From Asaia bogorensis (GTDB taxonomy: Bacteria > Pseudomonadota > Alphaproteobacteria > Acetobacterales > Acetobacteraceae), in contig CAMCZJ010000123.1 of assembly GCA_945886995.1 (NCBI GenBank), positions 1 to 9,292 on the forward strand: a stretch of DNA of 9,292 nt, written 5' to 3'. Positions 1 through 5,281 of the stretch are shown here, in pieces; position 1 is the first letter of the stretch, and every line of letters starts with the position of its first letter. Under the pieces are notes generated by a model, which searched no databases, was not told the DNA's origin, and was given only the letters and a program-made list of their open reading frames with translations. Made by a program: the position numbers and the translations under genes.

Positions 1-2
1 GC

Positions 3-284
3 CGCCATCCCAATACCGGGCGGCTTTCGCTGTTTCTTTCAGCCCATGCCGGGCAGATTCATGGCTGGCCGGTGCCCGAAGCCCGCGCCATGCTGCGTGA
101 TCTGACGGAACACGCAACCCAGCGCGAATTCGTCCATGCCCATGTCTGGCGCGCGCATGATCTGGTGATGTGGGATAATCGCGTGACCATGCATCGCGCG
201 CGGCGCTACCCGGCGGATGAGCCGCGCGATCTGCATCGGACAACGGTGGCTGATAGCGCGCCTACCTTGGCGCAGGCAGCATAA
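3..284 (+). CDS. TauD/TfdA-family 2-oxoglutarate/Fe(II) dioxygenase, C-terminal part (5' end outside window)
   Basis: The frame is open from the left edge to a TAA at 282-284, giving 93 residues of the C-terminus; the start lies outside the window. The segment WDNRVTMHRA followed by RDLHRTTV is the C-terminal signature of the TauD/TfdA family. The His in TMH is the distal iron ligand, and the Arg in HRTT is the residue that holds the 2-oxoglutarate carboxylate. The first HxD iron ligands must lie upstream. Family members use Fe(II), O2 and 2-oxoglutarate to hydroxylate taurine, aryloxyacetates, sulfate esters or similar anions in the cytoplasm; the substrate cannot be read from this fragment. 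The gene ends 16 nt before the convergent racemase-like gene and no terminator hairpin is visible between them. Family assignment is secure; function is not. Confidence 0.85.
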   Translation, partial: RHPNTGRLSLFLSAHAGQIHGWPVPEARAMLRDLTEHATQREFVHAHVWRAHDLVMWDNRVTMHRARRYPADEPRDLHRTTVADSAPTLAQAA

Positions 285-300
285 TGGCGTTTTGACCAGT

Positions 301-1386
301 TTAATCCACCGCAAAATGCCTTAGCGCCGCCGCATCCCAGTCAAGCCCAAGCCCCGGGGCATCCGGCACCAGTGCCATGCCGTCACGCACCTGTAAGGGC
401 TGGCGCAGCAAGGGTGCAGCGATATCCAGATATTCCAAATAATGCGCCGTAGGCGTTGCTTGCAGCAAATGCGTGCTGACTTCCACAAAGATATGCGATG
501 ACATGGGCACACGATGCGCTGCCGCCATGGCAGCGGCACGCAGCCAGCCGGTGACACCGCCAATCTTCATCGCATCCGGCATGCAGAAATCGCAGGCGCC
601 AGCGGCCAAGGCGCGCTGCATGCCCGCCGGGCCCCACCAATTCTCCCCACCCTGGATCGGAATTTCGAGCCGCGTGGCGAGTGCCGCCATTCCCGCATCA
701 TCCTGCACTGGCAGCGGTTCTTCCAGCCAGCGCACATCAAGCGCTTGCAAGGCGCGGCCTCGGCGTTCAGCTTCCGGCAGCGTCAGCGCCTGATTGTAAT
801 CCACGAAAATCGCGACATCATCGCCCACCACGCCGCGTACGGCGCGCACCGTCGCCAGATCATCCTCAAGCTTTGGATGACCGAGCTTGAATTTCACCGC
901 CCGCGCGCCAAGCCGCGCGACCGCCTGACCGGCTTCTTCCGCGAGCATCGCCGGTCCCCAACCGCGTAATGAGGCGTAAATCGGCATTGGCCGTGCTTCC
1001 GCCCCCAGCATGGCGTAAAGCGGCAGCCCGGCGCGGCGGGAAAGCGCATCCCACAGCGCCATATCCAGCAAGGAAAGCGCAATCTGCACCAGCCCTTCGC
1101 TGCCCAGAATGCGAAAACCATCATGCAATTCGCGCCACAGGGAAGTCGGGGCCAATGGCCGGCCAATCAGACCTTCGCCAATGGAACGCGCCAGCGCTGC
1201 GGTCGGCCCCAGAGCCGCACGCGTATAGGGAAAGACATAAGCCGTGCCGGTGGCGCCATCCTGGGTGGTGACGTCCGCAATCACCAAGGGCGCGCGGGGA
1301 ATGACATTCAGGCTATTGCGCAGCGGCGGTTCAATGGGCGCATCCACGCAGCGAATGCTGATGGCGCTGATGGTGGTTTGGGTCAT
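301..1386 (-). CDS. Mandelate racemase-like enolase-superfamily enzyme
   Basis: This 361-aa protein matches the whole length of mandelate racemases (about 359 aa). The catalytic residues of the mandelate racemase subgroup are all present: KFK (K165, K167), the metal ligands D196 (FVDYNQ), E222 (WLEEP) and E248 (GGENWW), the Asp-His dyad D271 (PDAMKIGGVTGW) and H298 (MSSHIF), and E318 (YLEYLD). Each lies one residue past the classical Pseudomonas putida number (164, 166, 195, 221, 247, 270, 297, 317). YAS at 137-139 matches the YDS active-site segment. The N-terminal capping domain is about residues 1-130 and the TIM barrel follows. Such enzymes abstract the alpha proton of a 2-hydroxy or sugar acid using Mg2+, in the cytoplasm; racemisation versus dehydration is undetermined. 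ATG at 1386 is preceded by GGAGG six nt upstream, inside an RNA hairpin (see separate entry). It is last in a minus-strand run, 42 nt after the BrkB-like gene. No mandelate dehydrogenase or benzoylformate decarboxylase gene lies in the window. Confidence 0.9.
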   Translation of the reverse strand: MTQTTISAISIRCVDAPIEPPLRNSLNVIPRAPLVIADVTTQDGATGTAYVFPYTRAALGPTAALARSIGEGLIGRPLAPTSLWRELHDGFRILGSEGLVQIALSLLDMALWDALSRRAGLPLYAMLGAEARPMPIYASLRGWGPAMLAEEAGQAVARLGARAVKFKLGHPKLEDDLATVRAVRGVVGDDVAIFVDYNQALTLPEAERRGRALQALDVRWLEEPLPVQDDAGMAALATRLEIPIQGGENWWGPAGMQRALAAGACDFCMPDAMKIGGVTGWLRAAAMAAAHRVPMSSHIFVEVSTHLLQATPTAHYLEYLDIAAPLLRQPLQVRDGMALVPDAPGLGLDWDAAALRHFAVD

Positions 1387-1426
1387 GCGGGGCCTCCGCG
1401 CCGATCCTGGCCCGGCGAAGCCCCGC
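1387..1426 (-). promoter_or_regulatory. Leader hairpin sequestering the ribosome-binding site of the racemase-like gene
   Basis: On the minus strand the arm GCGGGGCTTC (1426-1417) pairs with GAGGCCCCGC (1396-1387) over 10 bp with one G-U pair. The 20-nt loop can add an inner GCCG/CGGC pairing. The second arm contains most of the GGAGG Shine-Dalgarno and ends at the base before the ATG. The upstream gene's TGA (1431-1429) lies 2 nt before the first arm. No U-tract follows, so it does not look like an intrinsic terminator. Regulation by coupling to upstream translation is inferred. Confidence 0.55.
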
Positions 1427-1428
1427 TG

Positions 1429-2277
1429 TCACCACGCCCCGGCTTGGGTCGCCAAGGCCACGTTCAATTCCGCCCCCAAAAGCACGACATAGACGCTGAC
1501 ATAGAACCACATCAGCAAGCCAACCGTGGCGCCAAGCGGCCCATACATGGCGTCATAGGTTGCGAAGTCGGCGACATAAAGGCTGAAGGCCGCGGACCCC
1601 AAAGCCCATAATAGCGTTGCCATGAGAACGCCCGGCAGGATGCGGTGGATCGGCAGGCGGCGTGATGCCGGCCCCAGCCGATACACGGCCAGCAGCGAAA
1701 GCCCCACCAGCAGCAACAGCGTCAGCAGCGAAAGTCCGCGCAGCGAAAGTGCCTGCAGCGCGGGCAAGCCGATCAATGCAAAAATGCCTGGCAGCGCGAC
1801 CAACGCCGCAATTGCAATCACAGCGGCCAAGGTTGCAGCCAAAGTCAGCCCAATGGCCAAGGCGTGATAGCGAAAGAAGGGCCGTGTTTCTTCCACATCA
1901 TGCGCCATATTCAGCGCGCCGATGGTCGCACGGGTGCCGGCCGAGGCACTCCATATCGCGATGCAAGCGCTGAGTATGGCGCTCCATTCCAGCCGGGGGC
2001 GCGGCGCTTCCACCAGATCATGCACCCGCGTTGCGATCATCTCAAAAGTGTCTTCGGGTACCAATTCGCGCAGCACTTCAAGCTGCGGTTCCACCGCCGC
2101 CGCGTCAAACACCATGCCGTAGAGCGAGATCAGCAGGAAAATGCCGGGAAACAGCGCCAGCATGGCATAGAAGGCGCAGCCCGCGCTGGTCAGGGCAATG
2201 CGATCGGAAGCGGAAGCCCGCAGCACGCGCATGATAATGGCGGTAGCGCCGAATTGGGCGATCTTGGCTTGCGACAT
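1429..2277 (-). CDS. YihY/BrkB-family inner-membrane protein
   Basis: The protein is 282 aa, the usual size for the YihY/virulence factor BrkB family (E. coli YihY is about 290 aa). Hydrophobic segments lie at about 33-57, 99-115, 138-168, 182-200, 213-235 and 248-273, so roughly six membrane helices are expected. The family signature sits at the C-terminus: YGPLGATVGLLMWFYV at about 245-260, followed by the LLGAELN motif at 266-272. An Ala-Gly-Cys-Ala-Phe-Tyr stretch near 32-37 matches the conserved N-terminal helix. The molecular function of this family is not established; the old ribonuclease BN label belongs to another protein. ATG at 2277 has an AAGGGGG Shine-Dalgarno just upstream, itself inside an inverted repeat. 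It lies 39 nt downstream of the EF-hand gene and 42 nt upstream of the racemase-like gene on the same strand. Confidence 0.9.
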   Translation of the reverse strand: MSQAKIAQFGATAIIMRVLRASASDRIALTSAGCAFYAMLALFPGIFLLISLYGMVFDAAAVEPQLEVLRELVPEDTFEMIATRVHDLVEAPRPRLEWSAILSACIAIWSASAGTRATIGALNMAHDVEETRPFFRYHALAIGLTLAATLAAVIAIAALVALPGIFALIGLPALQALSLRGLSLLTLLLLVGLSLLAVYRLGPASRRLPIHRILPGVLMATLLWALGSAAFSLYVADFATYDAMYGPLGATVGLLMWFYVSVYVVLLGAELNVALATQAGAW

Positions 2278-2294
2278 GACCCCCTTATAGGGTC
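2278..2294 (-). promoter_or_regulatory. Small inverted repeat over the BrkB-like gene's Shine-Dalgarno
   Basis: Minus-strand arms GACCCT (2294-2289) and GGGGTC (2283-2278) form a 6-bp stem with one G-U pair and a 5-nt loop. The second arm contains the G-run of the Shine-Dalgarno and abuts the ATG at 2277. It repeats on a smaller scale the arrangement found in front of the next gene downstream. A regulatory effect is inferred. Confidence 0.4.
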
Positions 2295-2316
2295 AGGCCG
2301 ACGGGATGCGGAAGAA

Positions 2317-2676
2317 TCAGACTTTTGAGCGTTCCGGCACCTGATAGGCTCTTTTGGCGGAAGCCCGCAGCTCCAGCGGAGAGATTCGGCCGTCTTGGTC
2401 CGTATCGATCCGCTGGAGCATGGCAGCGAGCGTGTTGCCCGTGGGTGTCCCCGGACCGGCAGTTCTTGCCGGGCTGTGCCGCAATTCTTGCAGCGTGGAG
2501 GCAAATTCTTTTTGCCCCCCTGCGACGCTAAGCCGAGCCGCATCTTGCGTACTCTGCATGCGGCGGGCCCGGATCTCCTGAGGAGCTGTCAGAGACTTTT
2601 CCGAAACCACCAACATCGTCGCAACCCCATTTTGGTTGGCGCCGGCGCTTTGGCCGGCGGTACCATTTTGGTACAC
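2317..2676 (-). CDS. Small single EF-hand protein
   Basis: This 119-aa protein carries one canonical EF-hand calcium loop at residues 91-102, DTDQDGRISPLE. Asp is at loop positions 1, 3 and 5, Gly at 6, Ile at 8, Ser at 9 and Glu at 12, so all ligand positions are filled. The flanking stretches LAAMLQRI and LRASAKRA are helical in character. No signal peptide or membrane segment is evident. The first 70 residues are low in recognisable features and rich in Gln, Ala, Ser and Arg. The start is uncertain: GTG at 2676 gives 119 aa without a good Shine-Dalgarno, and ATG at 2616 gives 99 aa with a weak one (TGGGGT). Both keep the EF-hand. It lies between the methyltransferase (50 nt upstream) and the BrkB-like gene (39 nt downstream). 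Calcium binding is predicted; the role is unknown. Confidence 0.65.
   Translation of the reverse strand: MYQNGTAGQSAGANQNGVATMLVVSEKSLTAPQEIRARRMQSTQDAARLSVAGGQKEFASTLQELRHSPARTAGPGTPTGNTLAAMLQRIDTDQDGRISPLELRASAKRAYQVPERSKV
2627..2674. repeat. Twin CCATTTTGGT repeats, one inside a perfect GTACCA/TGGTAC inverted repeat
   Basis: CCATTTTGGT occurs at 2627-2636 and 2663-2672, exactly 36 nt apart. The second copy is the core of a perfect inverted repeat GTACCA-TTT-TGGTAC at 2660-2674. Two GCCGGC palindromes (2641-2646 and 2653-2658) lie between them. The 36-nt period equals 12 codons and yields the repeated Gln-Asn-Gly in the longer reading of the EF-hand protein, so a coding explanation competes with an operator one. 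Confidence 0.5.
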
Positions 2677-2726
2677 CAGGGCTATTGCAGATGCCGTGCC
2701 AGCTTTTTCGTGAGGTCGCGAAGAAT

Positions 2727-3638
2727 TCAGCCAGCCAGCCGCGCGAAGGTCACTTCATGTTTGTTCTGGCTTGAATGAAATAAAATAGCACCTTGAATCT
2801 GCTGAAATTCGGAAATGATGCCGTGGTCGGTCGTGCCCTGGAATTTGATGGTGCAAAAGATGTTTTCGGCTTTCTCGGCCTCCATCCAGCGTCGCACCAG
2901 GCCCAGAAGCCGCGCCGGGTAACAGATGACATCACTGAACAGCCAAGCCACCGGCGATTCTTGCCGGGGGTCCAGGGCAAAAGCGCTCTCGGGGCGGAAA
3001 TTAACGCCGGGGTGGGCAGTAATGGCCGGGTCCAGCGGCGCTTTATCCACAGCCGTGACCTGCGCGCCGAGTTTGGCGATCACCCAGCTCCAGCCGCCGG
3101 GGGATGCGCCAAGGTCAAGGCAGCGATCGCCAGGGCCGGGATGGCGGCCAAGTCGGGTCAAGCCTTCCCATAACTTAAGGTAGGCGCGGGAAGGTGGGCC
3201 GGCCTTGTCTTCCACGAAGCGGGGCGCGCCATTCACAAAAGGGCTGGTCTTGCTGGGGCTGGCCAAAAGCCGGTCCGGCGCCAGCAGGGTCCAGGCGCCC
3301 AGGGGGGCCGTGGGCGCGGGTTCCGGGAAAACCAAAGGGCGCGACTTTACGGGCGGCAGGCGTTCGGCGATCAGAGTGCTGCGGCGATGATGGAGCAGTG
3401 GAAAATGGGACCAGTTGCGCTGGATGGCGCGCAAAGCATCCGCCGTGGCTTTGACCGAAGGGGCCAGCAATTCTTGCGGATCGGTCCAGATATCAAGCGC
3501 CCAGATGGCCGGCGCGGGCGGGTCTGGTGAAAGCGCCAGCCTACCGTGCCAGACACCCACGCGCCGCCCAGTCAGGCGCAGCTCCTCGGCCAATTCTGCC
3601 TCGAAACCCTCGGCGGCCAGATAAGCGGCGCGGATCAA
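2727..3638 (-). CDS. RlmM-like FtsJ-fold rRNA 2'-O-ribose methyltransferase
   Basis: From the proposed TTG start (3638) the protein is 303 aa. The C-terminal half is an FtsJ/RrmJ-fold SAM-dependent methyltransferase. The SAM motif CLDLGASPGG is at 173-182, an acidic residue follows at D198, and the K-D-K-E catalytic tetrad is complete: K155 (PSRAYLKLWE), D236 (LFSDVI), K265 (IFCTIKFQG) and E295 (KHEVTF). The order and spacing match E. coli RlmM, which methylates C2498 of 23S rRNA, although this N-terminal region is shorter than the RlmM THUMP-containing one. It begins YLAAEGFEAELAEEL, like the start of RlmM. The frame stays open to an ATG at 3743, but those 35 extra residues overlap the DUF423 gene and look non-homologous. 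The TTG overlaps the DUF423 stop as TTGA, which suggests translational coupling. The rRNA target is inferred from homology. Confidence 0.85.
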   Translation of the reverse strand: MIRAAYLAAEGFEAELAEELRLTGRRVGVWHGRLALSPDPPAPAIWALDIWTDPQELLAPSVKATADALRAIQRNWSHFPLLHHRRSTLIAERLPPVKSRPLVFPEPAPTAPLGAWTLLAPDRLLASPSKTSPFVNGAPRFVEDKAGPPSRAYLKLWEGLTRLGRHPGPGDRCLDLGASPGGWSWVIAKLGAQVTAVDKAPLDPAITAHPGVNFRPESAFALDPRQESPVAWLFSDVICYPARLLGLVRRWMEAEKAENIFCTIKFQGTTDHGIISEFQQIQGAILFHSSQNKHEVTFARLAG

Positions 3639-3997
3639 CGTTTCAGCGCCGCCAGCGCCAGTAAGCCCCAGCCTAGCATGAGCAGGGTACCGCCCAGGGG
3701 GGCGATGGGGCCAAGCGATTGGCCCGAAATTGCGCCGACCCAAACAGCGCCACAGAAAAGAATCATGCCCGCCAGAAAGGCCGCCGCGGCGCCATGGGCC
3801 AAGGCCCGGCCTCTTTCGGCCATTAGCCCCGCAATCAGCAGGGCGAGCGCATGCCAGCCCTGCATGGTCAGCGCCTGCTGGATTGTGGTGAGCCGCCCAG
3901 GTTCAAGCCGCGCAGGCAACCCATGCGCGGCCCAGGCGGAAAGCCCAACCGCGATAAGCCCGGCCAGGGCGCCGGTGATGAGCCAGAGGCGATGCAT
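3635..3997 (-). CDS. DUF423 (YgdD-type) small membrane protein
   Basis: The 120-aa protein has four hydrophobic segments, at about 4-24, 47-60, 68-90 and 98-117, which is typical of DUF423. Family hallmarks visible are AAHGL near 23-27, the helix WHALALLIAGL at 48-58, LAGMILFCGAV at 75-85, and the C-terminal SLGPIAPLGGTLLMLGW segment. No biochemical function is established for the family. ATG at 3997 has a weak Shine-Dalgarno (TAAGGG) about 7 nt upstream. The gene follows the 94-aa membrane protein by 44 nt and its TGA overlaps the start of the methyltransferase, so these genes probably share a transcript. Confidence 0.88.
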   Translation of the reverse strand: MHRLWLITGALAGLIAVGLSAWAAHGLPARLEPGRLTTIQQALTMQGWHALALLIAGLMAERGRALAHGAAAAFLAGMILFCGAVWVGAISGQSLGPIAPLGGTLLMLGWGLLALAALKR

Positions 3998-4041
3998 GAA
4001 AGGCCCTTACGCTGCATGGGCGTTTCAGGCCAGAGCGGCGC

Positions 4042-4326
4042 TCAACTGCGCAGCCGCAATAAGCTTCCCACCCGGCCGGCATAATGGCGCATCCGGGCGG
4101 CAAGCTTGGTTTCCATTGCCTCCAGCCGGCCCACCATATCAGGCCATCGCCCAGCCACCCAGGCCCAGCGCCGCGCTGCCCAAACATGCTGGTCCCGCAG
4201 CACGAAAACGCCGAAGGCGAGAAACAAAAAACCTTGCAAAAAGGGCAGCACCAGACCCAGCACGCCAAGCACCAGCATGGCCCAGCCCATGATTTTGCGA
4301 GGAAACGAAGGACGCAGAATGACCAT
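4042..4326 (-). CDS. Small two-helix membrane protein (PGPGW-like)
   Basis: This 94-aa protein has a hydrophobic hairpin, GWAMLVLGVLGLVLPF (14-29) then GFLFLAFGVFVL (32-43), separated by Pro-Phe-Leu-Gln-Gly. A Trp/Arg-rich cytoplasmic-type segment (48-62) and a basic amphipathic tail follow. The helix-Pro-helix layout resembles small PGPGW/DUF454-like membrane proteins, but the match is by pattern only. ATG at 4326 has no strong Shine-Dalgarno; an internal ATG at residue 13 (just before GWAMLV) is an alternative that keeps both helices. It is the first gene of the minus-strand run and is divergent from the PagL-like gene, with a 137-nt gap between them. The function is unknown. Confidence 0.7.
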   Translation of the reverse strand: MVILRPSFPRKIMGWAMLVLGVLGLVLPFLQGFLFLAFGVFVLRDQHVWAARRWAWVAGRWPDMVGRLEAMETKLAARMRHYAGRVGSLLRLRS

Positions 4327-4359
4327 GGCGCAGAATTGGCGCCTCGGTACCCGGCAAAC

Positions 4360-4388
4360 AAGGCATGGTAGCCTTTTGTAACAAGGCT
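4360..4388. promoter_or_regulatory. Overlapping, mutually exclusive inverted repeats in the divergent intergenic region
   Basis: AAGGC (4360-4364) can pair with GCCTT (4371-4375) across a 6-nt loop. AGCCTT (4370-4375) can instead pair with AAGGCT (4383-4388) across a 7-nt loop. The middle arm is shared, so only one hairpin can form. It sits in the 137-nt gap between the 94-aa membrane protein gene and the PagL-like gene, 76 nt upstream of the latter's ATG. No convincing -35/-10 pair was recognised here. Confidence 0.3.
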
Positions 4389-4463
4389 GGCGCTTTGTGG
4401 CGTGCTTGCCATTCGCGCCCTGCCCCCTAAAAGACAGCCATCCCTTGAATCGCGGAGTTGTGA

Positions 4464-5126
4464 ATGTCCCCCCTTATGCGCGCCGTACAGCGTGCAACAC
4501 TTGTGATGTTGCTGCTTGGCCTGGTGCCCTTCGCCCACGCCCAATCCAATGGGCCCAGCGGGGCAACGGTTGCGGATCGGGCGCGCGAATTGGCCGATGC
4601 GCGGCCCTGGGCCGGGATGATTTTCGCCGGCTCATCGGTCGCCGATGGCAAGCTCCGCGATATCATGGTCGCACCTTGGACCGGTTCCTGGGGCGATGAC
4701 ACGCTGGCCGGCGGGGCCGCTAGCTATCGCCTGGCGCGGTTCTGGAAGTTCTTCATGCTTGATGCGGAATTGGGCGGCGCCTATCGCTTTGGCGATACGG
4801 AAGGCGGGGAATTCTGGGCCGCCGCCTATCTGCGTTATGATGGCTTTCCTTGGACCAATTACGTCTACACCACCTTCGGGCTATCCATGGGGCCCAATTA
4901 CGTCACGCGCCTGCCGCAGGTGGAACGCGGCACGGATGCGCGGCCAGAACCAAACCAATCACATTTCCTGAATTTCTTCGCGCCCGAATTCACTTTCGCC
5001 CTGCCCTCCAGGCCGCATCAGGAAATCGCCATTCGCTACATGCATCGCAGCGGCATTTTCGGAACTTATAACGGCGTTTATGAGGGCGCGAATTCCCTTG
5101 TTGTGGGCTTCCGTATGCGCTTCTGA
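4464..5126 (+). CDS. Secreted beta-barrel protein, PagL-like lipid A deacylase / acyloxyacyl hydrolase family
   Basis: The 220-aa protein has a signal peptide (basic start, hydrophobic 11-22, AHA cleavage site near 26) and ends in Phe after alternating hydrophobic residues (LVVGFRMRF), the usual end of an outer-membrane barrel. The mature part shows aromatic-rich strands such as FWAAAYLRYD and YVYTTFGLSMG. Near the C-terminus, H194-R-S196 and E207 fit the His-Ser-Glu triad of the lipid A 3-O-deacylase PagL (H126, S128, E140), with similar but not identical spacing. The PagL Asn after the Ser is Gly here. If active, it would remove the 3-O acyl chain of lipid A at the outer membrane. It could instead be a non-catalytic barrel of the same fold. 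ATG at 4464 has GGAG six nt upstream. It is divergent from the small membrane protein gene and converges on tRNA-Val. Confidence 0.6.
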   Translation: MSPLMRAVQRATLVMLLLGLVPFAHAQSNGPSGATVADRARELADARPWAGMIFAGSSVADGKLRDIMVAPWTGSWGDDTLAGGAASYRLARFWKFFMLDAELGGAYRFGDTEGGEFWAAAYLRYDGFPWTNYVYTTFGLSMGPNYVTRLPQVERGTDARPEPNQSHFLNFFAPEFTFALPSRPHQEIAIRYMHRSGIFGTYNGVYEGANSLVVGFRMRF

Positions 5127-5141
5127 AGTAGGGGGAGGGTA

Positions 5142-5217
5142 TGGTGGGCGCACGTGGGATTGAACCACGGACCTCCTGCGTGTCAAGCAGGCGCTCGTAC
5201 CACTGAGCTATGCGCCC
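5142..5217 (-). tRNA. tRNA-Val (anticodon GAC)
   Basis: The minus strand folds into a full 76-nt cloverleaf. The acceptor stem is GGGCGCA/TGCGCCC, the D-stem is GCTC/GAGC, and the anticodon stem CCTGC/GCAGG encloses loop TTGACAC, which gives anticodon GAC (valine). The T-stem CGTGG/CCACG encloses TTCAATC, followed by discriminator A and an encoded CCA. All stems pair fully. The 3' end is 15 nt from the stop of the convergent PagL-like gene. Upstream (5218-5281) a weak TTGCGC-N17-TATGGG promoter-like pair is visible; read-through from the DsbA-like gene is also possible. Confidence 0.97.
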
Positions 5218-5248
5218 TCACCGGTATGGATGTTCCCATAAACGCACG

Positions 5249-5276
5249 GCCCCGGCTGCGCAAGCCTGGGCGGGGC
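5249..5276 (-). terminator. Stem-loop just after the DsbA-like gene
   Basis: Beginning 5 nt after the DsbA-like stop (minus strand), GCCCC (5276-5272) pairs with GGGGC (5253-5249), and GGCT/AGCC pairs inside with a 5-nt loop and a 5-nt bulge. The following sequence has only GTTTATG, not a U-tract, so termination is weak or absent. It lies between the DsbA-like gene and the tRNA and could also be a processing site. Confidence 0.3.
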
Positions 5277-5281
5277 AGCCT

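Noticed and set aside
1123..1611. 162-aa open frame on the plus strand spanning the racemase/BrkB junction
   Set aside because: It is a shadow of two well-supported minus-strand genes.
1700..1765. Repeated CAGCGAAAG/CAGCAG tracts
   Set aside because: They code Leu/Ser-rich membrane helices of the BrkB-like protein; the repetition follows from codon use, not from a tandem array.
3546..4292. 248-aa open frame on the plus strand
   Set aside because: It is antisense to DUF423, the RlmM-like methyltransferase and the 94-aa membrane protein. Its translation is Pro/Ala/Arg-rich without family motifs, typical of a GC-rich shadow frame.
3903..4544. 213-aa open frame on the minus strand
   Set aside because: It overlaps DUF423 and the 94-aa gene in another frame and crosses into the signal peptide of the PagL-like gene. 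It has no recognisable domain.
5142..5217. tRNA-Val as an integration site for a mobile element
   Set aside because: No second copy of the tRNA 3' end, no integrase and no change in base composition is seen nearby.
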